Shown: positions 49,487-57,839 of the stretch, in pieces | Layout: every line of letters begins with the position of its first letter | How positions within the stretch are numbered: the stretch's first letter is position 1 | NCBI RefSeq assembly: GCF_006717095.1 | Contig: NZ_VFQE01000001.1 | Coordinates: 3,844,001 to 3,908,000, forward strand | Direction of reading: 5' to 3' | Origin: Blastococcus colisei | Lineage (GTDB): Bacteria > Actinomycetota > Actinomycetes > Mycobacteriales > Geodermatophilaceae | Length of the DNA stretch: 64,000 bases | Translations under genes and position numbers: made by a program | The notes under the pieces: generated by a model | The model's database searches: none | The model's input: the letters and a program-made list of their open reading frames with translations, nothing else | Told to the model about the DNA's origin: nothing

Positions 49487-50731
49487 CTACCGCACGCCCG
49501 CCTGCGGGGGGCGGTAGTCGACGGCGTGCGGCACGAAGTAGCTCAGGTTGTCGGTGATCAGGCCGTCGCTCTCGCGGATGCCGAGCCCGGCCGGCTCGCC
49601 GTCCACCACCCAGGCCCCGAGCACCGGGTGGTGCGGCCCGTCCACCCCCCGGAAGTCCGGCAGCGGAGCGAGCTCCTGGACCACGAAGCCCTCGGTCCCG
49701 TAGCGACCCGGGAGCTCGTCGGCGACCGCCCCGCCCCGGACGATGGCGACGTTGGCGCCCTCCCGGCCCCACAGCGGCTTGCGCACGTAGTCACGCCAGG
49801 ACGACGGCATCTCGTCGGCGAAGTACGCCGGCAGCAGGAGCTCGCCGAGCACCGGATCGCTGCCGAACAGCTGCCACAGGACCGGCAGCAGAGCCTTCGT
49901 GCTCCACAGCATCTTGTAGGCCGGCTCCACCCACGTCGTCCCGCCCGGGCGCATGCCGTCGGCGAGCACGGCCGGGCCGAACTCGTCCTCGATCAGCCAC
50001 TCCCAGGGGTAGAGCTTGAAGACGACGTCGAGGTGGCGGCCCTGCGCGTCGTAGAACCGGCCGTCGCCGTCGTCGAGCACGATGTCCTCGACGACGAGCT
50101 CGATCGCCTCGTAACCGGCCTGGACGACGGTGTCCATGAGGTAGGCGACCGTCATCCGGTCCTCGCCGGACTTCTCCTCGCTGGTCCACGCCAGGTGCAC
50201 CCGTGGCCGGACGCCGGTGCGGCGTTCCCACTTGAGCAGGTTGCGCTGCCAGGCGGCGACGAGCTTGTCGTGCAGCGCGTTCCACTGGTCGCTGCCCTGG
50301 CCGGTGAACAGGTGCCAGTTCCACTGGGTGACGGCGGACTCGACCAGGCCGGTCGGGGTGTCGGCGTTGAACTCCAGCAGCTTCGGCGGCCCCTCGCCGT
50401 CGTATCGCAGGTCGAACCGGCCGTAGACGCTCGGCGGTTCGGCCTCCCAGGTGCGGCGGATCGGCGGGCGCGCCATCGGCGGGATGCGCATCCGGTCGAA
50501 CAACTCGTTCTCGACGATGTGGTCGCCGGCGGCCACGCACATCTCGAACAGCTGGGCGACCGCCCCCTCCAGGCGCTGGATCTCGGCCATGGAGAAGTCG
50601 TAGAACGGACCCTCGCGCCAGTAGCTGCGCACCTCGCCACCCGGCAGGTGCGTCCGGTTGTAGACCAGACCCTGGGCCTCGATCTCGGCCTCCCAGCCCG
50701 GCCGGACGATCCCGCTCTCGATCCGTCTCAT
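49487..50731 (-). CDS. Glutathionylspermidine synthase-like ATP-grasp protein
   Basis: A 414-residue protein of the GSP_synth family (YgiC/YjfC type): only the ATP-grasp ligase domain, no amidase. LLEFNADTPTGLVES, VFKLYPWEWL, WSTKALLPVLWQ and RKPLWGREGANV are the family blocks with substrate and ATP contacts. Actinobacteria mostly lack glutathione, so the real substrate is unclear; it may ligate an amine to a peptide. A lipoprotein gene lies 25 bases upstream on the same strand, like ygiB-ygiC in E. coli. Confidence 0.9.
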   Translation of the reverse strand: MRRIESGIVRPGWEAEIEAQGLVYNRTHLPGGEVRSYWREGPFYDFSMAEIQRLEGAVAQLFEMCVAAGDHIVENELFDRMRIPPMARPPIRRTWEAEPPSVYGRFDLRYDGEGPPKLLEFNADTPTGLVESAVTQWNWHLFTGQGSDQWNALHDKLVAAWQRNLLKWERRTGVRPRVHLAWTSEEKSGEDRMTVAYLMDTVVQAGYEAIELVVEDIVLDDGDGRFYDAQGRHLDVVFKLYPWEWLIEDEFGPAVLADGMRPGGTTWVEPAYKMLWSTKALLPVLWQLFGSDPVLGELLLPAYFADEMPSSWRDYVRKPLWGREGANVAIVRGGAVADELPGRYGTEGFVVQELAPLPDFRGVDGPHHPVLGAWVVDGEPAGLGIRESDGLITDNLSYFVPHAVDYRPPQAGVR

Positions 50732-50756
50732 CGCGCCACTCGCTGCCGCCGCGACG

Positions 50757-51158
50757 TCAGCTGCCGGCGCCGGTCCCGGCCCGGTTGCCGACCCCGCTGC
50801 CGATCCCGCCGCTCACCCGCTGCCCGGCGCTCACCGTGCCCGTGGCCGGCAGCCCCGCGCGCTGACGGGCGACGGAGTCGTTCGGGTTGATCCGCGTGCC
50901 GCCCGACGGCAGGACCGTCCCCACGGGGAGGCGCGGCCGAAACGCACCGAGATAGAGGAAGAACAGCCCCCCGCCGCCACCCACCCGGTCGTCGTCGCAG
51001 AGGTCCTCGTCGACGATCTCGCCGTTCTCGTCGGTGCAGTAGGCGACCTGTTCCTCTTCCTCCTCGCCCCCCGCTCCGCAGCCCGCCATGAAGCCGGTGG
51101 CGGCGGTGGTGAGCACGGTCGTCGTCAAGGCGGCACGGATGCGGTTGGAGACCGCCAC
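50757..51158 (-). CDS. Small acidic lipoprotein linked to GSP_synth
   Basis: A 133-residue lipoprotein. A signal segment (VSNRIRAALTTTVLTTAATG) ends in the lipobox FMAGC, followed by an EEEEE run, a Cys pair (AYCTDENGEIVDEDLCDDD) and a Gly/aromatic stretch (VGGGGGLFFLYLG). GTG 51158 has GGGGGAG six bases upstream. It may be the functional counterpart of the YgiB (DUF1190) lipoprotein that pairs with YgiC. Function unknown. Confidence 0.72.
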   Translation of the reverse strand: MAVSNRIRAALTTTVLTTAATGFMAGCGAGGEEEEEQVAYCTDENGEIVDEDLCDDDRVGGGGGLFFLYLGAFRPRLPVGTVLPSGGTRINPNDSVARQRAGLPATGTVSAGQRVSGGIGSGVGNRAGTGAGS

Positions 51159-51286
51159 GACCACTCCCCCTTCATCGGTTGGGACCGACCCTAGGTCGTC
51201 GCGGCGCCGCTGTGGGCCCTCCACCCCGCCCGGTGGATCCGGCGGTCTGCCAGAGTCCCTGCGCCGAGCCGTCCCGGGAGGTCGTC

Positions 51287-51991
51287 GTGAGCAGTTCCGT
51301 CCCGCAGGTCCCCGCCCCCGAGGCGGGAGGTCCTCAGGTCGTCGTCCGCGGTGAGGCCGTGCTCCAGGTGGAGCCGGAACTCGCCGATGTCTGGGTCACC
51401 GTCCGCGTCCGCGCCCGTGACCGGCAGACGGCGCTGGAGCGCTGCCAGGCCGCTCAGGAGCAGGTGTCGGCCGTGGCGAACGGGGCCGGGGACGCGGTGG
51501 AGACCCTGGAGACCACCGCCGTCTCGGTCCACCTGGAGGTCCGTGACCGCCGAGCACCCGGCGAACCGGTCGCCACGGTCTCGACCCGGCTGACCGTCTC
51601 CCGCCTGGACGCCGTCGGCGACCTGGTGGTGAGGCTCGGGCGGCTCGACGACGTCGACGTGACCGGACCAACCTGGCGGCTGCGACCCGAGAGCCCCGCC
51701 GTGGAGCGGGCCCGGCTCGACGCCGTGACCGACGCGGTGCGCCGGGCGCGGCAGTACGCAGCCGCCTTCGGGGCGCACCTCACCGGGCTGCTGGAGGTCA
51801 GTGACGCGGGGCTCGGCGGAGGCGGCCTCCGAGCCGCGGTGTCCATGGCGTCGATGACACGGTTCGAGAGCAGCGAACCGCACCTCGACATCACCCCACC
51901 CCGCCAGGAGGTGCACGGCGCGGTCGAGGTGCGGTTCGCGATGTCGGCACCGGACAGCAGCCTGTGGCGCACGGAGGTCCTCCCGGGTTGA
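51287..51991 (+). CDS. SIMPL (DUF541) domain protein
   Basis: A 234-residue protein with the SIMPL fold: VVVRGEAVLQVEPELADVWVTV, TRLTVSRLDAVGDLV and the late EVRFAMS. No signal peptide is seen, unlike many periplasmic relatives. GGGAGG is five bases before GTG 51287. It is divergent from the lipoprotein gene. Function unknown. Confidence 0.87.
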   Translation: MSSSVPQVPAPEAGGPQVVVRGEAVLQVEPELADVWVTVRVRARDRQTALERCQAAQEQVSAVANGAGDAVETLETTAVSVHLEVRDRRAPGEPVATVSTRLTVSRLDAVGDLVVRLGRLDDVDVTGPTWRLRPESPAVERARLDAVTDAVRRARQYAAAFGAHLTGLLEVSDAGLGGGGLRAAVSMASMTRFESSEPHLDITPPRQEVHGAVEVRFAMSAPDSSLWRTEVLPG

Positions 51992-52260
51992 GGTATCGCG
52001 AGAGCGCAAGCCTCGACACATCGTCGGGGTGTCGACGTCCGACGAGTGCCGTCCGCCGCTCATCCGCTGGTCGGGCTGGACGACCGCTTCCGTTTCGATC
52101 ACCGCGGCCCCGGGGTACCAGGGCCCTGCGACGCTCCCCTCCGGAGGCAGGCTCGGCGCGGTGTGCACCCGTGCCGCCGACTGTCTCCCCGCCCGCCCGT
52201 GACGCACGGATGCGCCGGGCGGCAAGCCCCCGTTCCCGCAGGCTCTGCCACTGGTGGCAG

Positions 52261-52285
52261 GTGTGGCGGCACGGCGGGGGGGTAG
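52261..52285 (+). promoter_or_regulatory. Candidate SigB/SigF-type stress promoter
   Basis: GTGT-N15-GGGTAG lies 38 bases before ATG 52324, close to the actinobacterial stress-sigma consensus GTTT-N14-17-GGGTAT. A second match, GTTT-N17-GGGTAC, is at 52092-52118. The 332-base gap 51992-52323 otherwise holds no gene. Confidence 0.45.
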
Positions 52286-52323
52286 CGCCTCATCCGACCA
52301 CGAAACACTGCCGAGGAGGACCG

Positions 52324-53124
52324 ATGACTCACAGCATCGACGCCCCATTCCCGCCCCCCGCCACCGCGGGGTCCACATCCCCGTCGAGCACCAGCCAGTC
52401 GACCACCGGCGGCAAGGCCCAGGAGACCAAGGACGTCGCGATGGGCGAGGCCAAGAACGTCGGCCAGACCGCCGCGCAGGCCGGTGGCCAGGTCGCGTCG
52501 ACCGCGGCCGACGAGGCCAAGAACGTCGCGCAGGAGACCCAGCGCCAGGCCAAGGACCTGCTCGACCAGGGCAAGTCGCAGGTGAAGGACCAGGTCGTCT
52601 CCCAGCAGCAGAAGGCGGGACAGAGCCTGTCCGCCCTGGCGCAGGAGCTGCGCAGCCTGGCCGACGGCACCAGCGAGGGCGCCCCCGGCCCCGCCCGGGA
52701 CCTGCTCCAGCAGGCCTCGAGCTCGGTCGAGAACTTCGCCTCGATGCTGCAGAACCGCGAGCCTGCGCAGCTCCTCGACGACGTCCGCAGCTTCGCCCGT
52801 CGCAAGCCGGGCCTGTTCCTGCTGGGCGCCGCCGCGGCCGGTGTGCTCGCCGGACGGCTGACCAGCGGCGTCAAGGCCGCGCACAGCGACACCGGCCCGG
52901 CCAACGGCTTCGCCGCCCAGTCGAACTACGTCGACCCCGCGCCGACCTACTCCGACTACTCGGCGCCCACCACCAGCACCTACGCCACCACGGGTGCGGC
53001 CACCGGCGGCGCTCCGCTCCCGCCGCCGCCGTACGGCACCGTTCCCCCCGAGGGCAGCATGGTGCCCCCGGCCACCCCGGCCGGCTGGGACGACCCGGCC
53101 CGGCGTTCCGGTGGGGTGAGCTGA
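52324..53124 (+). CDS. LEA/apolipoprotein-like helical protein with a membrane helix
   Basis: A 266-residue protein. Residues 30-110 are repeats of Ala/Lys/Gln/Glu heptad- or undecad-like helices (AKNVGQTAAQAGGQVAST, AKNVAQETQRQAKDLL) as in LEA and CsbD-type stress proteins. A helix RKPGLFLLGAAAAGVLAGRL (about 160-180) may enter the membrane, and a Pro/Tyr/Ser-rich tail follows. GAGGAGG precedes the ATG. It is first of three genes; the next starts three bases later. Confidence 0.8.
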   Translation: MTHSIDAPFPPPATAGSTSPSSTSQSTTGGKAQETKDVAMGEAKNVGQTAAQAGGQVASTAADEAKNVAQETQRQAKDLLDQGKSQVKDQVVSQQQKAGQSLSALAQELRSLADGTSEGAPGPARDLLQQASSSVENFASMLQNREPAQLLDDVRSFARRKPGLFLLGAAAAGVLAGRLTSGVKAAHSDTGPANGFAAQSNYVDPAPTYSDYSAPTTSTYATTGAATGGAPLPPPPYGTVPPEGSMVPPATPAGWDDPARRSGGVS

Positions 53125-53127
53125 GGA

Positions 53128-53649
53128 ATGAGCACTCCCTACTCCGGGGCGACCCCGGCCGGGGCCCCGCAGGGCTATGCCGAACCGGGAGTCGCCGACC
53201 CGACGCCTCAGAACTACGCGGCGGACTACAGCGGCGGCATGGGCACTCCCACGACCGACTCGGGGCACCCCGACGTCCAGGGCGTGTCCGTCGGCCAGCT
53301 GATCGGTGAGGTGAGCAAGGACCTCTCGACGCTGATGCGCCAGGAGCTCGAGCTGGCCAAGGTCGAGATGAAGGCCGAGGCGAAGAAGGCGGGCACCGGT
53401 GCAGGTCTGTTCGGGGTCGCCGGCTTCGCCGGCTACATGGTGGCGCTGTTCCTCTCCCTCGCCCTGATGTGGGCGCTGGCCAGCGCCATTCCCACCGGCT
53501 GGGCCGGGCTCATCGTCGCCGTCCTCTGGGCCATCGTCGGCGCCGTCGCCGGACTGATGGGCAAGAAGAAGTTCCAGCAGGTCAACCCCAAGCCCGAGCG
53601 CACCGTGGACACCCTCCAGCAGGTTCCCGGCGCCCTGAAGCCCAACTGA
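53128..53649 (+). CDS. Phage-holin-family (DUF1469/YqjE-like) membrane protein
   Basis: A 173-residue protein. SVGQLIGEVSKDLSTLMRQELELAKVEMK is the conserved amphipathic region (about 53-82), then two membrane helices (about 90-118 and 123-145). Despite the name the family is mostly chromosomal and envelope/stress related. It sits between LEA-like and DUF3618 genes, a frequent actinobacterial trio. Confidence 0.88.
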   Translation: MSTPYSGATPAGAPQGYAEPGVADPTPQNYAADYSGGMGTPTTDSGHPDVQGVSVGQLIGEVSKDLSTLMRQELELAKVEMKAEAKKAGTGAGLFGVAGFAGYMVALFLSLALMWALASAIPTGWAGLIVAVLWAIVGAVAGLMGKKKFQQVNPKPERTVDTLQQVPGALKPN

Positions 53650-53672
53650 CCCCCCGATTCCGAGGAGTACCG

Positions 53673-54341
53673 ATGACCACCAGTGACCCGGACGTCATCC
53701 GGCGACAGATCGAGGACACCCGGCGCGAGCTCAGCTACGACGTCGACGCCCTCAACGAGAAGGTCAACCCGGCCCGCGTCGTCGACCGCCGCGTGACCGC
53801 GGCCAAGGGACGCATGAGCACCCTCAAGGAGAAGGTCATGGGTTCCGCCCAGGACACGTCGGCGACGGCGCAGCATCGGGCGTCGAACGTGGCCGGCTCC
53901 GTCCAGGGCTCCGCGTCCAGTGCTGCCGGCACCGTGCAGGATGCGGCGTCGAACGCGGTCGGCGCCGTGCAGCAGGCTCCCGACACGGTCATCCGCCAGA
54001 CCCAGGGCAACCCCCTGGCCGCGGGCCTCATCGCCTTCGGCGTCGGCTGGCTCGTCTCGAGCCTCCTGCCGGCATCGGAGAAGGAGAAGCAGCTGGCCCA
54101 GCAGGCCGAGACGGCCGTCAAGGAGCACAAGGACACGCTCCTCGAGCCGGCCAAGCAGGCCGCCCAGGAGATGGGCGAGCAGCTCAAGCCCGCCGCTCAG
54201 GAGGCCGTGGAGTCGGTGAAGGCCACCGCTCAGGACGCCGCCACCACGGTCACCGAGGAGGGCAAGTCCGCCGCCGCGGACGTGCAGGGCCAGGCCCAGC
54301 AGTCCAAGGAGACGGTGCAGAGCAAGGCACCGACCTCCTGA
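53673..54341 (+). CDS. DUF3618 protein with apolipoprotein-like helices
   Basis: A 222-residue protein. The DUF3618 head (DPDVIRRQIEDTRRELSYDVDAL) is followed by Ala/Ser/Gln repeats (SNVAGSVQGSASSAAGTVQ), a helix GNPLAAGLIAFGVGWLVSSLL and a long charged Ala/Lys/Glu helical tail. GAGGAG precedes ATG 53673. It is the last gene of the operon; terminator hairpins follow directly. Confidence 0.87.
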   Translation: MTTSDPDVIRRQIEDTRRELSYDVDALNEKVNPARVVDRRVTAAKGRMSTLKEKVMGSAQDTSATAQHRASNVAGSVQGSASSAAGTVQDAASNAVGAVQQAPDTVIRQTQGNPLAAGLIAFGVGWLVSSLLPASEKEKQLAQQAETAVKEHKDTLLEPAKQAAQEMGEQLKPAAQEAVESVKATAQDAATTVTEEGKSAAADVQGQAQQSKETVQSKAPTS

Positions 54342-54344
54342 ACC

Positions 54345-54405
54345 GCGGGTCGATCCGACCCGCCCCAACGCCTGCGCCCCGCCCGGTTCTCCCGGCGGGG
54401 CGCAG
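54345..54405 (+). terminator. Double hairpin terminator of the stress operon
   Basis: GCGGGTCG-ATC-CGACCCGC (54345-54363) followed by a 12-bp perfect stem CTGCGCCCCGCC/GGCGGGGCGCAG (54372-54405). Confidence 0.85.
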
Positions 54406-54417
54406 TGCTGTCCGCCC

Positions 54418-54445
54418 GCCTCCTCACCCCACGGGGTGAGGAGGC
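54418..54445. promoter_or_regulatory. 13-bp inverted repeat upstream of the response regulator
   Basis: GCCTCCTCACCCC-AC-GGGGTGAGGAGGC, perfect arms, about 100 bases before GTG 54543. With only two bases between arms it suits an operator at least as well as a terminator. Confidence 0.5.
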
Positions 54446-54542
54446 GCCGCACCGACCTGCAGGGCCCTGATCAAGACGCCGTTGTCCCTCGTGACGACGC
54501 CGTGTCGGCTCCACCGAGCCGCCTGATCGACAGGAGCTCCCC

Positions 54543-54971
54543 GTGGACGAGACCGTGTCCGTCCTCGTCCCCCCGGCGGCTCCTGCTCCCTCTCCCGTCC
54601 GCGTGCTGGTGGCCGACGACGAGGAGGACATCCGCGCCCTGGTCTGCCTTGCGGTCACCAAGGCCGGCTGCACCGTCATCGGCTCGGTCGCCGACGGAAG
54701 CGCCGCCCTGGCCACCGCCCGCGCCGACGTCCCCGATCTGGCCGTCCTCGACGTCTCCATGCCCGGGGCCACCGGCCTCGAGGTCTGCACCGCTCTGCGG
54801 GCCGACCCGGCCACCGCGGGCATCCGCATCCTGCTCCTGTCGGCCGGCGCGTCCTTCGAGGACGTCGCCCGCGGGCTGGCTGCCGGCGCCGACGCCTACC
54901 TCGCCAAGCCCTTCGGGGTCGCCGGGCTGGTGCACCAGGTCCGCGCGCTCACCACCAGGCAGCCCGCATGA
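54543..54971 (+). CDS. Single-domain response regulator
   Basis: A 142-residue receiver-only protein. Acidic pocket VADDEED, phosphoacceptor Asp70 in LAVLDVSMPG, Ser in LLLSAG and Lys in LAKPF are all present. With no output domain it probably passes phosphate on or binds the kinase. AGGAGC precedes GTG 54543. Its TGA overlaps the ATG of the kinase gene (ATGA). Confidence 0.93.
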   Translation: MDETVSVLVPPAAPAPSPVRVLVADDEEDIRALVCLAVTKAGCTVIGSVADGSAALATARADVPDLAVLDVSMPGATGLEVCTALRADPATAGIRILLLSAGASFEDVARGLAAGADAYLAKPFGVAGLVHQVRALTTRQPA

Positions 54972-56284
54972 CGACCGTCGACCCACGGACGGCCGCGGCA
55001 CGGCCGGGACGGCTACCGCGGCCGAGGGCCGCCCGCCCGGACGTCCCGGACGCCGAGCTCGAACGGCTGCGCGAGGAGAACGCCGCCCTGCGCGCGCAGG
55101 TCCGGACCCGAGCCGACGAGCTCGACCTCGCCACCCGGATGCTCGCCGCCCGCGCTCAGACCATGACCAGCGTCATCGACGCGGTCACCGAGCAGTCGAT
55201 CATCGGCACCGACCGCGACGGCGTGATCCGCGTCTGGAACCCCGGCGCCGAGAAGATGCTGGGGCTCCCGCGTCCCGACGTCGTCCGGAAGCGCTCGATC
55301 GTCGAGTTCCACCAGCCCGAGGAGCTGGAGGCGGCGGCGGAGGGGTGCGGCTCGGCCACCGGCCTCGCCGCTCTCGTGCACGCGGCGCAGGAACACGGCA
55401 GCGACGTCCGCGACTGGACGTACGTGGCCGCCGACGGGCAGGAACGAACGGTCTCGGTCGCCGTCACGCCGCGCACCGACGACCGCGGCGTGCACGCCGG
55501 CTGGAACTTCGTGGGCACCGACATGACCGAGGCCCGTGCCACCGAGCGGATGAAGGACCAGTTCGTCAGCCTGATCAGCCACGAGCTGCGCACCCCGCTG
55601 ACCTCGATCCTCGGTTACCTGGAACTGGTCCTCGAGGACGAGGGCCAACCGCTCACCGAGGAGCAGCGCAAGTACCTGACGACCGTCGAGCGCAACGCCG
55701 ACCGTCTGCTGCGGCTCGTCGGCGACCTGCTGTTCACCGCGCAGGTGGACGCCGGTCGTTTCAGCCTCCAGCCGCAGGACGTCGACCTGGCCGGCGTCCT
55801 CCGAGCGGCGGAGGAGACCGCCCGCGTCACCGCGGACGCCGCCGGCGTCGAGGTCGTCGTCGAGATCCCGGAGGACGGCGTCGTCGTTCCCGGTGACGCC
55901 GTGCGGCTGGGCCAGGCGTGCGACAACCTCGTGTCCAACGCCGTGAAGTTCACGCCCTCCGGCGGCCGGGTGACCCTCTCGCTGCGCAGCGGCTGGGCGG
56001 CCCCCGACGGCACGGTGGGCGACGAGCCGCGGTTCGGCTCGGCCCCCGTCGCCCAGCTGGCGGTCAGCGACACCGGCATGGGCATCCCCACCGGCGAGCA
56101 GGGCAAGCTCTTCGCCCGCTTCTTCCGGTCCTCCACCGCCCAGCGCAACGCCGTCCCCGGCGTGGGGCTCGGCCTGGCCATCACCAAGGCCATCACGACG
56201 GCGCACGGCGGCACGCTGGATGTCGTGAGCGCCGAGGGCGAGGGCACGACCTTCACCCTGACGCTCCCCCGCGCCACCGCCTGA
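54968..56284 (+). CDS. PAS-domain sensor histidine kinase
   Basis: A 438-residue soluble kinase: basic head, coiled coil (about 28-65), PAS domain (about 66-185), HisKA with His205 in SLISHELRTPL, and HATPase_c with N-box DNLVSNAVKF, DTGMGI and GVGLGLAI. No membrane segment, so the signal is cytosolic. It is coupled to the response regulator gene upstream and lies before the fibre-protein genes it may control through the downstream receiver-HPt proteins. Confidence 0.94.
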   Translation: MTTVDPRTAAARPGRLPRPRAARPDVPDAELERLREENAALRAQVRTRADELDLATRMLAARAQTMTSVIDAVTEQSIIGTDRDGVIRVWNPGAEKMLGLPRPDVVRKRSIVEFHQPEELEAAAEGCGSATGLAALVHAAQEHGSDVRDWTYVAADGQERTVSVAVTPRTDDRGVHAGWNFVGTDMTEARATERMKDQFVSLISHELRTPLTSILGYLELVLEDEGQPLTEEQRKYLTTVERNADRLLRLVGDLLFTAQVDAGRFSLQPQDVDLAGVLRAAEETARVTADAAGVEVVVEIPEDGVVVPGDAVRLGQACDNLVSNAVKFTPSGGRVTLSLRSGWAAPDGTVGDEPRFGSAPVAQLAVSDTGMGIPTGEQGKLFARFFRSSTAQRNAVPGVGLGLAITKAITTAHGGTLDVVSAEGEGTTFTLTLPRATA

Positions 56285-56465
56285 TCCCCCGGCGCGGTCG
56301 CCCTCCGCCGTCCCCGCGCCCGCAGTCGACGCCCCCGGCGATTCCCGCGCTCGCACGCATGCGGGCGGTCGAGAGGGCACGCATTCCCGCTTCCTGGCGC
56401 ATTCAGGCGACGTCGCGACGGCCCGGGAAACCGGCGAAAGGGCCCGATTGCGCCTCGTTCCCCCC

Positions 56466-56487
56466 ATTCCTTGCGGATTCCTTGCGG
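56466..56487 (+). promoter_or_regulatory. 11-bp tandem direct repeat upstream of the TasA-like gene
   Basis: ATTCCTTGCGG occurs twice in tandem (56466-56476, 56477-56487), about 95 bases before ATG 56581. One helical turn per repeat is typical of OmpR/PhoB-type regulator sites; such a regulator is encoded at 59882-60589. The 296-base gap 56285-56580 holds no gene and is less GC-rich here, as expected of a promoter. Confidence 0.5.
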
Positions 56488-56580
56488 AACGCTGGCGGGT
56501 GCCCTGCGGTACGGCACCCAGAGTTCTCCTTGTCGCCGGGAACGCCGGTCGACGAACCGGACGCAGGGAGACAGACGGAC

Positions 56581-57198
56581 ATGAGCACCAAGACCATCGC
56601 CACCAGCTCCACCGCCCGCAAGGTCGTCGGCTCGCTCGGCGTCATCGGCGCCGCCGCCGCGGTCGCCGGTATGGGCACCTTCGGTACCTTCACCGACAGC
56701 ACCGCCCCGGTCACCACGACCGTCTCCTCGGGCACGGTCAACATCGACCTCGCCGCCGCCGGCGAGGCCATCCCGGCGAACGTCGCCGGCTTCGTGCCCG
56801 GCGACTCGCTCACCCGGGCGGTCAACCTGGTCAACGCCGGCACCTCGGCGCTGGAGTCGGTCATGCTGAACACGACCGTCACGAACCCGAGCATCCTGAC
56901 CACCGACACGGTCAACGGCCTGAAGCTGACCGTCAGGTCCTGCTCGGTCGCCTGGACCGAGGGTGGCACCCCGGACGCCCGGACCTACACCTGCTCGGGT
57001 ACCTCGCGTCTGCTCGGCTCCGTCCCCGTCAGCTCGGGCATGACCCTGAGCAGCCCGGCCTCGCTGGCCGTGGGCGGAACGGACCACCTCACGGTCGACA
57101 TCACGCTGCCGAGCGGCGCCGACAACACCTTCCAGGGCAAGTCCTCCGGGCTGAGCCTGGTCTTCACCGGCACCCAGCGCGCCGGCACCGCCCGCTGA
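56581..57198 (+). CDS. TasA/camelysin-like secreted fibre protein
   Basis: A 205-residue exported protein of the SipW-dependent type. The signal region (KVVGSLGVIGAAAAVAGMGTFGTF) ends before TFTDS, the usual processing context of TasA/CalY relatives, then TVSSGTVNIDLA and a beta-rich domain (FVPGDSLTRAVNLVNAGTS). Two Cys may form a disulfide. TasA makes amyloid-like matrix fibres in Bacillus; this function is inferred here. GGGAG precedes the ATG. The cognate signal peptidase gene follows after 32 bases. Confidence 0.85.
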   Translation: MSTKTIATSSTARKVVGSLGVIGAAAAVAGMGTFGTFTDSTAPVTTTVSSGTVNIDLAAAGEAIPANVAGFVPGDSLTRAVNLVNAGTSALESVMLNTTVTNPSILTTDTVNGLKLTVRSCSVAWTEGGTPDARTYTCSGTSRLLGSVPVSSGMTLSSPASLAVGGTDHLTVDITLPSGADNTFQGKSSGLSLVFTGTQRAGTAR

Positions 57199-57230
57199 TC
57201 ACGGCCTGACGACCCCACGGAGATCTCGCC

Positions 57231-57839
57231 ATGACCGCCGTCCTCCCTGTCCGTCGCCCGGGGGCAGCTGACCAGCTGCCCCCGGCCGAGGACACGCGCT
57301 CCCGCGCCGCCCGGACCCTGGGCCGCGTGGCCCCGTGGCTGGTCCGCGGAGTCATGGGCCTGGCCGTCCTGGCGTTCCTCGTCCTGGCCGTCGGACCGCA
57401 CCTGCTCGGCTACCGCACCATGACCATGCTGACCGCCAGCATGTCGCCGGAGATCGACCCGGGTGACGTCACCATCGTCACGCCGATCGCGATCTCCGAG
57501 GTCACCGAGGGCATGGTCATCACCTACCACAAGCCCATCGGCGACCGCGGCCTGGTGACCCACCGGGTCGTCTCGGTCGAGACCGGCCCGGACGGCGCGA
57601 TCCAGGTCCAGACCAAGGGCGACGCGAACAACGGCATCGACCCCTGGACCGCATCCCTCCAGGGCGACATCGCCTACGAGGTCCGCGCCGTCATCCCCGA
57701 GGTCGGCCACCTGATCCAGGCCCTGCGCGCCCCCGTGGTCACGCAGGTGCTGCTCTACGGCGCCCCGGCACTCCTGGCCGGCTGGCTCCTGCTGACCATC
57801 TGGCGCCCCACCCGTGAGGAAGAGGAGGACAAGGCATGA
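57231..57839 (+). CDS. sipW: Signal peptidase I, SipW/ER type
   Basis: A 202-residue membrane peptidase. Catalytic Ser is in LTASMSPEIDPGD. The base is His in LVTHRVVSVE rather than Lys, as in SipW and eukaryotic ER signal peptidases. Box E-like KGDANNGIDPW follows. There is an N-terminal helix and a C-terminal helix with acidic end. It probably processes the TasA-like protein and the next gene's product. ATGA overlap with the next gene. Confidence 0.93.
   Translation: MTAVLPVRRPGAADQLPPAEDTRSRAARTLGRVAPWLVRGVMGLAVLAFLVLAVGPHLLGYRTMTMLTASMSPEIDPGDVTIVTPIAISEVTEGMVITYHKPIGDRGLVTHRVVSVETGPDGAIQVQTKGDANNGIDPWTASLQGDIAYEVRAVIPEVGHLIQALRAPVVTQVLLYGAPALLAGWLLLTIWRPTREEEEDKA

Noticed and set aside
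53128-53649. Prophage signal from the holin-family protein
   Set aside because: No other phage gene nearby; this family is common in chromosomal envelope/stress operons.
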